Shown here piece after piece: positions 18,258 through 25,881 of a stretch of DNA of 64,000 bases (positions are counted from its first letter, which is position 1; each line of letters begins with the position of its first letter). The stretch covers positions 321,992 to 385,991 of the forward strand of contig NZ_JANKHG010000016.1 in the NCBI RefSeq assembly GCF_024623725.1. The letters are read 5' to 3'. Source of the DNA: Limnobacter parvus (lineage in GTDB: Bacteria; Pseudomonadota; Gammaproteobacteria; Burkholderiales; Burkholderiaceae_B). The notes beneath the pieces are model-generated. The model was not told the DNA's origin, did not search any database, and saw nothing but the letters and a program-made list of their open reading frames with translations. The position numbers and the translations under genes are program-made.

Positions 18258-18608
18258 TTAAACCGAGAACGATGAGCCGCAACCACATGTCGTCGTAGCA
18301 TTTGGATTTTTGATCACAAACTGCGCACCGTTGATGTCTTCCTTGTAATCGATTTCAGCGCCAGTCAGGTACTGGTAGCTCATCGAGTCGATCAGAAGTG
18401 TCACGCCGCCTTTGTCCAAGGCTGTGTCGTCTTCGTTCACGTCTTCGTCAAAAGTAAAGCCGTACTGGAAACCAGAGCATCCGCCTCCCTGCACGAACAC
18501 GCGCAGTTTTAGGTTCGGATTGCCTTCTTCGCTAATCAGGTCGCGCACTTTGCCTGCGGCTGCGTCAGTGAAAACCAATACGCTGGGTTGTTCTGTCGTT
18601 ACGTCCAT
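18258..18608 (-). CDS. erpA: Iron–sulfur cluster insertion protein ErpA
   Basis: A-type carrier that delivers [4Fe-4S] clusters to target enzymes. At 116 residues it has the usual length. The three cluster-binding cysteines are Cys44 (GGGCSGF), Cys108 and Cys110 ([11 protein letters not shown]). [19 protein letters not shown] and [15 protein letters not shown] are family landmarks. It ends the minus-strand stretch argC–DUF6776–bactofilin–erpA, an arrangement common in Burkholderiales, and has its own strong terminator. Possible clients in the window are QueG and MiaB. Confidence 0.95.
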   Translation of the reverse strand: MDVTTEQPSVLVFTDAAAGKVRDLISEEGNPNLKLRVFVQGGGCSGFQYGFTFDEDVNEDDTALDKGGVTLLIDSMSYQYLTGAEIDYKEDINGAQFVIKNPNATTTCGCGSSFSV

Positions 18609-18631
18609 CTTGTCCTGCCTATTTGCTGGAT

Positions 18632-19033
18632 TTACTTGCTTGATGCCAGCGCCAGCTTACCCGGCATCACTTCTTCGCTCTCGTGATGCAATGTACCATC
18701 TACAACAGCACCTGGATGCATCTCCAATGCCCTATATCTTACGTCACCTGAGACGTTTGCGGAAGGGTGCAGTTCAAGAAGCTGATTTGCTTCAATAGGG
18801 CCTTCAATCAATCCACTTACTACCACATGCCCAACACGCACGCTGCCCCGAACCTTTCCTGTTTCTGATATGACCAGCAATGATTGTGCACTTTCATCCG
18901 CAATCACATTGCCGTCTACTTCGCCATCAATTCGCAAACCGCCCTTGAAGCGAAGGTCGCCCTTGAGTTGCATGTCTGCTCCAACCAAACTCTGTATGGG
19001 CAAAAGCCGTTTGGTGTTCTTCTTAGAAAACAT
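18632..19033 (-). CDS. Bactofilin family cytoskeletal protein
   Basis: 133 residues with a bactofilin core: [30 protein letters not shown], followed by regularly spaced short beta-strand repeats ([47 protein letters not shown]) that build a right-handed beta-helix polymerising without nucleotide. Bactofilins form membrane-associated filaments that shape cells or position envelope enzymes. The N-terminal tail [10 protein letters not shown] is short and basic. It lies directly after the membrane-anchored DUF6776-like gene, with a 12-base gap, which suggests a shared envelope role. Confidence 0.9.
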   Translation of the reverse strand: MFSKKNTKRLLPIQSLVGADMQLKGDLRFKGGLRIDGEVDGNVIADESAQSLLVISETGKVRGSVRVGHVVVSGLIEGPIEANQLLELHPSANVSGDVRYRALEMHPGAVVDGTLHHESEEVMPGKLALASSK

Positions 19034-19045
19034 GATTAAACCCCT

Positions 19046-19762
19046 TCAAAGTTTGATGGTGGATTGAGCTCGTATCGCGCCTGCATCCAAAATTCTCATT
19101 TCCACGCTAAGCAATTTGCTGCCTTCCGGCAGGGAAAATGTTCCCGACACCCTTGAAAACCGGGTTAGCTTGATTTTGTATTGGGGGTCGTTAGACGAGT
19201 CAGCGTTCGGTAAAACTATGACATCGCTTCCCTCTTTGTTCAACAATTTAATCAGAACCTGCACATTCAGGGTAATTTCCGGACGTTGGCTGCCCTGAAT
19301 TACAAGGGCTTTGTAGCGGTATTGGTCTGGAACGGTGTCTTTATTGACCTGTAACCGTTTCAAGGATATGGCGCCTTGCAAGCTTCCCGGAATAAATCCT
19401 TCAAAAAAAGCCAAGTCTTCTTTTAACCTTGCATTTTCAGATTCAAGGTTGGTAATCAACAGGCTGAGTTTTGCAAGCGCTTCTTTGTCAAGTTTTACCA
19501 GTTCGTTGGTGCGCGCAATTTCATCCTGCAATTCACGTGTTGTAGCTTGCAATTCGGTCAGTTGATCATTCAACACTGCTATTTCTTGGGTGGAGAAAAG
19601 CTTTTGAATGAAATTGTCTTCTGGTCCCCACATGGCAAATGCAGCGCTTGCGGCCAACAGCATCAACCCGAGCAATAGGCCGTAGACAAATGCAAACCGG
19701 GAGGAGCGTTGAACTCCCGGTAGCAGCGTTCGGCGTGAATGATGGGTTTTCTTCGGGTTCAA
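19046..19762 (-). CDS. Membrane-anchored coiled-coil protein, DUF6776-like
   Basis: 238 residues of unknown function. A basic N terminus is followed by one transmembrane helix (about 22–44, FAFVYGLLLGLMLLAASAAF), a coiled coil rich in Leu, Glu and Gln (about 60–120) and a C-terminal beta-rich domain ending in STIKL. The predicted topology is N-in with the coiled coil and C-terminal domain in the periplasm. Similar proteins sit beside bactofilin genes in Burkholderiales, which suggests the pair may act together at the envelope; this is inference. It lies 20 bases after argC. Confidence 0.7.
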   Translation of the reverse strand: MNPKKTHHSRRTLLPGVQRSSRFAFVYGLLLGLMLLAASAAFAMWGPEDNFIQKLFSTQEIAVLNDQLTELQATTRELQDEIARTNELVKLDKEALAKLSLLITNLESENARLKEDLAFFEGFIPGSLQGAISLKRLQVNKDTVPDQYRYKALVIQGSQRPEITLNVQVLIKLLNKEGSDVIVLPNADSSNDPQYKIKLTRFSRVSGTFSLPEGSKLLSVEMRILDAGAIRAQSTIKL

Positions 19763-19782
19763 ACTTTAATGTCCCTATTTTA

Positions 19783-20826
19783 TTAAGGTGAAACGGGCAA
19801 TTGTTCAAGCCCCATGTTTTCGGGTAGATCAAACATCGCATTCATGGCTTGAACCGCTTGCCCTGCGGCACCTTTCACCAAGTTGTCGATGACAGAAACA
19901 ATCACCAATGTGTCGCGACCTTGCGGGCGGTGCAATGCAATCCGTACAAAGTTGGATCCACGCACAGACTTTGTTTCTGGTAGTGACCCCATAGGCATTA
20001 CATCCACAAAATATTCATCGGCATAGTGCTTCTCGTAAAGGGCCTGAATGTCAGTGTTCTTGCCCAGTTCGCTTAGTTTCACATAGGTGGTGGCCAGAAT
20101 GCCGCGCACCATAGGCACCAAATGCGGTGTGAAAGTAATTTGCATTTTCCGGCCTGAAATCAATTCCAGCCCTTGCTCAATTTCAGGCAAATGGCGGTGG
20201 CCGCTAACACCATAAGCTTTGAAGCTTTCAGCCGCCTCTGAAAACAATGAGCCCACAGCAGCCTTGCGACCTGCGCCTGAAACACCCGATTTGCAGTCCG
20301 CAATAATATTGCTTTCATCAATCAGTGGGGCTGTCAGGCTAATCAGTGGTTTCAGTGCCAATTGAACCGCCGTGGGGTAGCAACCGGCCAAGCCCACCAG
20401 CTTTGCTTTTTTTAATTCTTCTCGAGCCGATTCAACCAGACCGTAACAGGCTTGGCCAAGCAATTCAGGCTCCGAATGGGGCATGCCGTACCATCTTTCA
20501 AATTCGGTTGTGTTCTTTAGTCGGAAATCAGCTCCCAGGTCCACAACACGAATACCTGCTTTTACCAGTTCTGCAGATTGGGCCATGGCCACGCCATGGG
20601 GTGTTGCAAAAAACACCACGTCGCAGTTTTTTAATGATTCAAATGTGGGTTCGCTAAAAGCAATATTCACACGTTTGCGCAGCGCCGGAAACATGTCAGC
20701 CACTGGTTGGCCTACTTCACCACGCGATGTAATTGCCTTCAGTTCAGCCTGTGGGTGCAGAGCCAACAGGCGAAGAAGTTCAGAGCCTGTGTAACCGGTT
20801 CCGCCGACAATGCCTACCTTGATCAT
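19783..20826 (-). CDS. argC: N-acetyl-gamma-glutamyl-phosphate reductase
   Basis: NADPH-dependent third step of arginine synthesis. The ATG at 20826 gives [21 protein letters not shown], the canonical Rossmann start of the 347-residue type; the longer upstream frame runs into the rpsI terminator and is not real. [15 protein letters not shown] holds the catalytic Cys and GVSGAGRKA is also conserved. Its promoter probably lies around or beyond the rpsI terminator. Other arginine genes (argG, argF, argD) are 24 kb away. Confidence 0.96.
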   Translation of the reverse strand: MIKVGIVGGTGYTGSELLRLLALHPQAELKAITSRGEVGQPVADMFPALRKRVNIAFSEPTFESLKNCDVVFFATPHGVAMAQSAELVKAGIRVVDLGADFRLKNTTEFERWYGMPHSEPELLGQACYGLVESAREELKKAKLVGLAGCYPTAVQLALKPLISLTAPLIDESNIIADCKSGVSGAGRKAAVGSLFSEAAESFKAYGVSGHRHLPEIEQGLELISGRKMQITFTPHLVPMVRGILATTYVKLSELGKNTDIQALYEKHYADEYFVDVMPMGSLPETKSVRGSNFVRIALHRPQGRDTLVIVSVIDNLVKGAAGQAVQAMNAMFDLPENMGLEQLPVSP

Positions 20827-20852
20827 GTGTAATCCTTGTGCTGGAAAGAAAA

Positions 20853-20876
20853 AAAGCCGCACATTTGTGCGGCTTT
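20853..20876 (-). terminator. Rho-independent terminator after rpsI
   Basis: On the minus strand AAAGCCGCAC and GTGCGGCTTT pair as a 10-bp stem with loop AAAT, followed by a long T-rich run toward argC. It separates rplM–rpsI from argC. Confidence 0.9.
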
Positions 20877-20926
20877 CGATTGTAACCCAGCTGGGAGGGC
20901 TGCTGGGTGTAAGCGTAATTTGTTGA

Positions 20927-21319
20927 TTAACGCTTTGAGAACTGCTTGCGACGACGCGCGCCACGCAGACCCACTTTCTTACGTTCAACTTCACGAGCGT
21001 CACGCGTAACCAAACCTGCTTTGGACAGAGTTGGCTTCAGCTCAGCGTCGAAGTCGATCAAGGCACGTGTCAATCCGTGACGAACTGCGCCAGCCTGACC
21101 AGTTTCGCCGCCGCCGCGCACGTTGACTTTGATGTCAAAAGTTTCAACGTTTTCGGTCAGTACCAAAGGTTGACGAGCAACCATCTGGCCAGTTTCACGA
21201 GCGAAGTATTCAGTCAAAGGTTTGCCGTTCACGATGAACTGGCCGGTACCTTTCTTAATAAAAACACGGGCCACTGAGCTTTTGCGGCGACCGGTTCCGT
21301 AATTGTATTCACCAATCAT
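20927..21319 (-). CDS. rpsI: 30S ribosomal protein S9
   Basis: The 130-residue small-subunit protein whose basic tail reaches the P-site t[54 protein letters not shown] and the C-terminal [14 protein letters not shown] are diagnostic. It is encoded eight bases after rplM, as in most bacteria, and ends at a strong terminator. Confidence 0.99.
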   Translation of the reverse strand: MIGEYNYGTGRRKSSVARVFIKKGTGQFIVNGKPLTEYFARETGQMVARQPLVLTENVETFDIKVNVRGGGETGQAGAVRHGLTRALIDFDAELKPTLSKAGLVTRDAREVERKKVGLRGARRRKQFSKR

Positions 21320-21327
21320 GGTTCACC

Positions 21328-21756
21328 TCAGATATCAAGTGGCTTGGGTTGTTGTGCGGAATGCGGGTGCTCTGCTTCAGCGTAGATCTTCAATTTCTTG
21401 ATCATCGCGTAGCCCAGAGGACCTTTTGGCAACATGCCTTTCACTGCCTTCTCCAGCGCGCGGCCGGGGAAGCGTTCTTGCATCTTGTCAAAGTTCGTTT
21501 CGTAAATACCGCCTGGGTAACCAGAGTGGCGGAAATACTTTTTGTTCAGGCCTTTGGTGCCTGTAACGCGCAATTTACCGGCATTAACAACAACAATGAA
21601 GTCGCCTGTATCGGTGTGCGGTGTGAACTCAGGTTTGTGTTTTCCACGGAGGCGGCGTGCAACTTCACTGGCTACACGTCCCAACACCTTGTCGGTGCCG
21701 TCGATCACAAACCACTCTTGTTTAACCTCACCGGGTTTCGCTGAGTAGGTTTTCAT
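21328..21756 (-). CDS. rplM: 50S ribosomal protein L13
   Basis: 142 residues, the standard length. [62 protein letters not shown] and [12 protein letters not shown] are the usual L13 blocks. It heads the rplM–rpsI unit. The approximately 110-base leader can fold into a closed structure, and E. coli L13 represses its own mRNA, so autoregulation here is plausible. The upstream sequence AAGGAAAAATC gives an AAGGA Shine-Dalgarno. Confidence 0.99.
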   Translation of the reverse strand: MKTYSAKPGEVKQEWFVIDGTDKVLGRVASEVARRLRGKHKPEFTPHTDTGDFIVVVNAGKLRVTGTKGLNKKYFRHSGYPGGIYETNFDKMQERFPGRALEKAVKGMLPKGPLGYAMIKKLKIYAEAEHPHSAQQPKPLDI

Positions 21757-21787
21757 GATTTTTCCTTAAAGATAAAAAAGTGCTTTT

Positions 21788-21865
21788 TTACCTGTCTCCC
21801 CACTTGTACATGCAGCCCACAATTAATTTGCAGGTCGGCAGCCGAAGGGCTCTCCCAACAGGTAA
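21788..21865 (-). promoter_or_regulatory. Structured 5' leader of rplM–rpsI
   Basis: In the minus-strand leader TTACCTGT (21858–21865) is perfectly complementary to ACAGGTAA (21788–21795), closing a domain of about 78 bases. Inside, AGCC-CTTC-GGCT can form a hairpin. The closing helix ends about 30 bases before the L13 start. This looks like a ribosomal-protein leader, but I cannot match it to a named family. Confidence 0.5.
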
Positions 21866-21871
21866 CCCGCG

Positions 21872-21877
21872 ATTTTA
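21872..21877 (-). promoter_or_regulatory. Extended -10 promoter of rplM–rpsI
   Basis: On the minus strand TTTGCTAAAAT provides a TG-type extended -10 with TAAAAT at 21877–21872. Transcription would begin near 21866, at the 5' side of the structured leader. Confidence 0.5.
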
Positions 21878-21920
21878 GCAAAGTTTTATGCTTTCGGTTA
21901 AACTTTTTGGTCTTCAGAAT

Positions 21921-22046
21921 AAAAAAAACCCAAGCACTGTGAGGCGCTTGGGTTTAATCCACCAAAGGAGGAGGGTGGAGGAGACAACTTTGCACAGTGG
22001 AAGAAGCTCTGAAACAGTGTGTTTGTGGTTCATCCATGTGACTACA
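21921..22046 (-). ncRNA. Candidate small RNA with anti-Shine-Dalgarno loop
   Basis: A predicted transcript of about 126 bases on the minus strand, with promoter, body and terminator all visible. TAGAAT (22053–22058) and TTGCGC (22076–22081) are 17 bases apart. A hairpin with 6-bp stem TCCACC/GGTGGA (21958–21979) presents loop CTCCTCCTTT, which contains the 16S anti-Shine-Dalgarno sequence. It ends at a strong terminator: AAACCCAAGC with GCTTGGGTTT (21926–21955) and a run of T. A CACTGTG segment (minus strand, 21992–21998) can pair with the terminator loop (21935–21941). No minus-strand protein gene precedes this terminator, which is the main reason to propose an RNA gene. Confidence 0.55.
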
Positions 22047-22052
22047 ATTCAA

Positions 22053-22081
22053 ATTCTAGAGAGTTTTCTGTTGCGGCGCAA
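22053..22081 (-). promoter_or_regulatory. Promoter of the candidate small RNA
   Basis: The -35 is TTGCGC (22081–22076) and the -10 TAGAAT (22058–22053), with a 17-base spacer. The -10 matches the sigma-70 consensus at five of six positions, the -35 only at three. Confidence 0.45.
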
Positions 22082-22122
22082 GAGTGTGGTTCTGTTGTCC
22101 GAAAATAGCAACTTATTCCACA

Positions 22123-22211
22123 ATTTTAAAAAGGTTTTAAAATATTGTTTAAAAACAATATGTTGTTAAATTTAAAAGTGACTGACTGGTTATTTGTTAA
22201 ATGATTTAACC
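22123..22211. promoter_or_regulatory. Cluster of AT-rich dyads upstream of osmC
   Basis: Three inverted repeats lie in 89 bp: ATTTTAAAA/TTTTAAAAT around AGG (22123–22143), ATATTGTT/AACAATAT around TAAA (22142–22161) and GGTTA/TAACC with further inner symmetry (22188–22211). The stretch is much more AT-rich than its surroundings. It lies between the divergent promoters of the candidate small RNA and osmC. The rest of the 22082–22280 spacer shows nothing I recognise. Confidence 0.45.
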
Positions 22212-22292
22212 AAAATAGAGTAAATTTTCAAGTTCGATCTGATAATTATTGTGCACTGCATAATGAGCGGTTAATCATAAATGAGGAGTGAT

Positions 22293-22715
22293 ATGGAAGC
22301 GGAAGTTAGCTGGTCCGGGTTACCCGGGATGTCGTTTGTTGCCACCACGGGTAGCGGGCACATGCTTTGTATGGATGGCGCACCCGATGGTGGTGGCAAT
22401 AATCTTGCCCCTCGTCCCATGGAAGTGGTGTTGGCAGGCACGGGTGCTTGCACAGCCTACGATGTGGTGTTGATTTTGCGCAAAAGCGGCCAGGATATTC
22501 GCGATTGCAAGGTAAAAATGAGTGCAGAGCGGGCCGAAGAGGCACCCAAAGTGTTCACCAAAATCAATTTCCATTTTCAGGTCATTGGCCGTGGCTTGAA
22601 GCCCAATCTTGTCGACCGGGCCATCAAGCTGTCGCATGAAAAGTATTGTTCAGCTTCTGCGATGCTGGGCAAAACGGCTGAGCTGGTGTTCACCCACGAA
22701 ATTATTGAAGACTAA
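22293..22715 (+). CDS. OsmC/Ohr family peroxiredoxin-like protein
   Basis: 140 residues with both conserved OsmC cysteines: Cys53 in AGTGACTAYDVV and Cys119 in HEKYCSASAML, and the PMEVVLAGTGAC helix. The family reduces organic or sulfur-linked peroxides with thiol cofactors. I chose the second ATG at 22293 because GAGGAG lies five to ten bases upstream; the first ATG at 22281 is part of that Shine-Dalgarno region. An AT-rich dyad cluster lies upstream. The stop shares CTAA with the stop of the convergent coq7. Confidence 0.88.
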   Translation: MEAEVSWSGLPGMSFVATTGSGHMLCMDGAPDGGGNNLAPRPMEVVLAGTGACTAYDVVLILRKSGQDIRDCKVKMSAERAEEAPKVFTKINFHFQVIGRGLKPNLVDRAIKLSHEKYCSASAMLGKTAELVFTHEIIED

Positions 22716-23398
22716 ATTTTCTGTGCCAGCGTGGTCATGACCTTCGACATGGCGGTCATGGCCAGTTTCACGGGCATGGGCAGTACATTCGCGCCTTGTT
22801 CAATGGCGGTTTGCCCGTGCTCGATTTCGTCTTGTCGCATCTGCTCCAGAATGGCGCGCGACTGCACATCGCCCGCCGGCAAACGGCCCAAGTGGTCGTT
22901 CAAGTGCTTTTCCACCTGCTTTTCAGTTTCCGCCATAAAGCCCAGGCTGACCTTGTCGCCCAACGTGCCTGCTACAAAGCCAAGCGCAAAAGCTCCGCCG
23001 TACCAAAACGGGTTCAGCAGGCTGGGCCGTGCCCCCAACTGGTCAAGCCGTTCCTGAGTCCAGGCCAGGTGGTCTGCCTCTTCTTTGGCCGCGTGGTCGA
23101 ACAAGGCTTTCTTCTCAGGGTCATTGCTGGCCAGCGACTGCGCTTGATAAAGCGCTTGTGCACAAATTTCGCCCACATGGTTCACCCTCATCAAGCCAAT
23201 CACCTGATCTTTTTCAGCATTGCTCAGTTGATCGGTGGCCAAGCCACGCCCCGCCGGGTTGGGGCGTTGCGCCACTGGCGTCGCTGCAAGGGTTTTCAAG
23301 GCTTTGTCCACTTCGCCGATTACTGCATCCAGCGACGGGAGTTTGGGAAGCGGTGGCAGGCCACGAAAGCCAAGAAATTTAGGGGGTTGATTTGGCAT
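22712..23398 (-). CDS. coq7: Demethoxyubiquinone hydroxylase Coq7
   Basis: Di-iron monooxygenase of ubiquinone synthesis that hydroxylates the benzoquinol ring. The 228 residues show the carboxylate and His ligands as RVNHVGEICAQALYQAQ, KEEADHLAWTQERL and DEIEHGQTA in the expected order and spacing. Two weakly hydrophobic helices (YGGAFALGFVAGTLG region) suit interfacial membrane attachment. The gene converges on osmC; the last four bases are shared, leaving no room for a separate terminator. It is divergent from miaB. Confidence 0.93.
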   Translation of the reverse strand: MPNQPPKFLGFRGLPPLPKLPSLDAVIGEVDKALKTLAATPVAQRPNPAGRGLATDQLSNAEKDQVIGLMRVNHVGEICAQALYQAQSLASNDPEKKALFDHAAKEEADHLAWTQERLDQLGARPSLLNPFWYGGAFALGFVAGTLGDKVSLGFMAETEKQVEKHLNDHLGRLPAGDVQSRAILEQMRQDEIEHGQTAIEQGANVLPMPVKLAMTAMSKVMTTLAQKI

Positions 23399-23519
23399 TA
23401 CTACTCACCAATCCTGTGTTTTTTCAACGAAGTCTTCATTTTAGCAAGGGATACAAGTAAAATCCGGCCCAACGCGCAACGATTTACAACGTCCCCGTGT
23501 TTGCACCTGTTTCAGTCCT

Positions 23520-23535
23520 GAAGCAGGCCTGCTTC
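23520..23535. promoter_or_regulatory. Perfect 16-bp palindrome upstream of miaB
   Basis: GAAGCAGGCCTGCTTC has no mismatch and lies 25 bases before the miaB start. It could be a hairpin in the mRNA leader or a regulator site. Confidence 0.4.
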
Positions 23536-23560
23536 ATGGTGGCATTTTTTCAGGCAAACC

Positions 23561-24904
23561 ATGACTTCCAAGAAAAAGCTCTTCATCAAAACCTTTGGCT
23601 GCCAGATGAACGAGTACGATTCCGACAAAATGGCTGACGTGCTGGGCGAATCCGAAGGTTTGGAACGAACAAGCACCCCTGAAGACGCCGACATTATTTT
23701 GTTCAATACCTGTTCTGTGCGTGAAAAGGCGCAAGAAAAGGTGTTCAGCGATTTGGGTCGTGTAAAACACCTGAAAAAATCAAACCCCAACTTGATCATC
23801 GGCGTGGGCGGCTGTGTGGCCAGCCAGGAGGGCAAAGCGATTGTAGAGCGCGCACCGTATGTGGATGTGGTATTCGGCCCGCAAACCTTGCACCGCTTGC
23901 CGCAACTTATTCAGAAGCGGCGCAGCACCCACCGTTCACAGGTTGATATTTCATTTCCTGAAATCGAAAAATTCGACAATCTGCCTTTGGCCAAAAACAC
24001 CGGTGCCAGTGCGTTTGTATCGATCATGGAAGGTTGCAGCAAATACTGTAGTTTTTGCGTAGTGCCGTATACGCGGGGTGAGGAAATTTCGCGCCCGTTT
24101 GATGATGTGCTCACTGAAATTGCAGACTTGGCCGATCAAGGCGTGAAGGAACTCAATTTGTTGGGCCAAAACGTGAATGCCTACCGTGGCAAAATGGGCG
24201 ACACCACTGAAATTGCCGACTTCGCGCTGCTGCTTGAGTATGTGTCAGAAGTGCCCGGCATTGAGCGGATTCGCTTTACCACCTCGCATCCCAAGGAATT
24301 CGGCCCGCGGCTGATTGAATCTTATGCCAAATTGCCAAAGCTGGTGGATCACCTGCATTTGCCGGTTCAAGCGGGGTCAGACCGTATTCTGGCCGCCATG
24401 AAGCGCGGCTACACTTCACTTGAATACAAATCCATCATCCGCAAGCTGCGTGAAATTCGCCCCAATATGTCGATGTCTTCTGACTTCATTGTGGGTTTTC
24501 CGGGTGAAACCGAAGCTGATTTCGAGAAAACCATGGATTTGATTCATGCCGTTGGCTTCGATACTTCCTTTTCCTTTGTGTACAGCCCGCGCCCAGGCAC
24601 ACCTGCCGCTGATCTACAGGACGGTGTCGATCAAATCACCAAACTCAAGCGGCTGGCCCGTTTACAGAAAACAATTCAGGACCACGCCACGGGCATTAGC
24701 CTTTCAATGGTGGGGTCGCGTCAAAAGGTATTGGTTGAAGGGCCATCCAAAAAAGACCCGGCTGAACTGGCTGGTCGAACAGAGAACAATCGGGTGGTGA
24801 ATTTCGCTGGAAGTCCGCGCATGATGGGCCAAATCATTGAACTTGACATTGTTGATGCCTACCCCAACTCTCTGCGTGGGCAGGTGCCCATAACAGCTGC
24901 CTGA
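23561..24904 (+). CDS. miaB: tRNA-2-methylthio-N6-dimethylallyladenosine synthase
   Basis: Radical SAM enzyme that methylthiolates i6A37 of tRNA. The auxiliary [4Fe-4S] cluster cysteines are Cys14, Cys51 and Cys85, and the radical-SAM cluster is Cys160, Cys164 and Cys167 (CSKYCSFC). The N-terminal UPF0004 domain, the central radical-SAM barrel and a C-terminal TRAM domain (about 385–447) are all present in 447 residues. In most relatives phoH and ybeY follow; here corC comes 62 bases later. Confidence 0.98.
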   Translation: MTSKKKLFIKTFGCQMNEYDSDKMADVLGESEGLERTSTPEDADIILFNTCSVREKAQEKVFSDLGRVKHLKKSNPNLIIGVGGCVASQEGKAIVERAPYVDVVFGPQTLHRLPQLIQKRRSTHRSQVDISFPEIEKFDNLPLAKNTGASAFVSIMEGCSKYCSFCVVPYTRGEEISRPFDDVLTEIADLADQGVKELNLLGQNVNAYRGKMGDTTEIADFALLLEYVSEVPGIERIRFTTSHPKEFGPRLIESYAKLPKLVDHLHLPVQAGSDRILAAMKRGYTSLEYKSIIRKLREIRPNMSMSSDFIVGFPGETEADFEKTMDLIHAVGFDTSFSFVYSPRPGTPAADLQDGVDQITKLKRLARLQKTIQDHATGISLSMVGSRQKVLVEGPSKKDPAELAGRTENNRVVNFAGSPRMMGQIIELDIVDAYPNSLRGQVPITAA

Positions 24905-24966
24905 TTTTCGTCATTTTTTTCGGTTATTCTTAAAGCGTTATCGTTAGCAGAGGTTTATCCTCCCGT

Positions 24967-25881
24967 ATGTCTGAATCGAGTCCCTTGCAAACCCCTGGAA
25001 GAAAAGAACGGGGCTTGCTAGAACGCCTTTCCTCGCTGTTGCTGCGCGAGCCCGAGGACAGAGAGCAACTGCTTGAGGTGCTTCAACAAGCCCATGAGCG
25101 CAACTTGCTAGACGCCGATGCCTTGTCAATGATTGAAGGCGTGATGCAGGTCAGCGATCTGTCTGCCGGCGACATCATGGTGCCCCGTGCACAGATGGAC
25201 GCCATCAATGCGGAAGATTCCATTGATCAAATCGTGGCTTTCGCGGTTGAGAAGGCGCATTCCAGATTTCCGGTGTATGAGGGCCAGCGGGACAATGTCA
25301 TAGGGGTACTGTTGGCAAAAGACCTCTTGCGTATTCATGCCGATTCCGCGGTGAATCTTCGCGACATGCTTCGCCCAGCCGTGTTCATACCCGAGAGCAA
25401 GCGTTTGAATGTGTTGCTGCATGATTTTCGCTTGAACAGAAATCACATTGCGCTGGTTGTGGACGAATACGGCGGTGTGGCGGGTCTGGTGACCATCGAA
25501 GATGTGCTGGAACAAATTGTGGGCGACATCGAAGATGAATACGACTTTGACGAAGAAGCTGACAATATTCTCAGCCTGGGAGGCGACCAAGCGGGCCTCT
25601 ATCGTGTGAAGGCCCTGACTACGATTGAGCAATTCAACGAGACTTTTGCGACCGAGTATTCCAATGAACATGCCGACACGGTGGGTGGCCTTTTGAATGA
25701 GCACTTGGCCCGTGTGCCCGCCCGTGGCGAGCTTGTTGAGTTGCCGCCTTTTCAATTTGAGGTGCTTCGCGCTGACGCCCGGCAGGTACACTTGCTGCGG
25801 GTTAAGAAAATTGAGCCCAAGCCTGAAGACACTGACTCTTTGATTCCAAGCGAGACCGCCGACCTTCACAGGCCTTCCTGA
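24967..25881 (+). CDS. corC: CorC/HlyC-type CBS-domain protein
   Basis: 304 residues with two CBS domains (DIMVPRAQMDAINAEDSIDQI to ESKRLNVLLHDFRLNRNHIALVVDEYGG) and a C-terminal CorC_HlyC domain. The family is linked to magnesium and cobalt efflux and to envelope stress; it is cytoplasmic in this short form without an N-terminal membrane domain. Its stop and the lnt start share TGATG. The close link with lnt is conserved across proteobacteria, but the phoH and ybeY genes that usually precede it are missing. Confidence 0.92.
   Translation: MSESSPLQTPGRKERGLLERLSSLLLREPEDREQLLEVLQQAHERNLLDADALSMIEGVMQVSDLSAGDIMVPRAQMDAINAEDSIDQIVAFAVEKAHSRFPVYEGQRDNVIGVLLAKDLLRIHADSAVNLRDMLRPAVFIPESKRLNVLLHDFRLNRNHIALVVDEYGGVAGLVTIEDVLEQIVGDIEDEYDFDEEADNILSLGGDQAGLYRVKALTTIEQFNETFATEYSNEHADTVGGLLNEHLARVPARGELVELPPFQFEVLRADARQVHLLRVKKIEPKPEDTDSLIPSETADLHRPS

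Noticed and set aside
21888..22169. 93-residue plus-strand frame before osmC; an internal GTG follows AAAGGAGGAG
   Set aside because: The apparent Shine-Dalgarno is better explained as the complement of the small-RNA loop, and the frame runs through AT-rich dyads with no protein-like pattern.
25126..25869. 247-residue frame antisense to corC
   Set aside because: Shadow frame; corC is clearly real on the plus strand.
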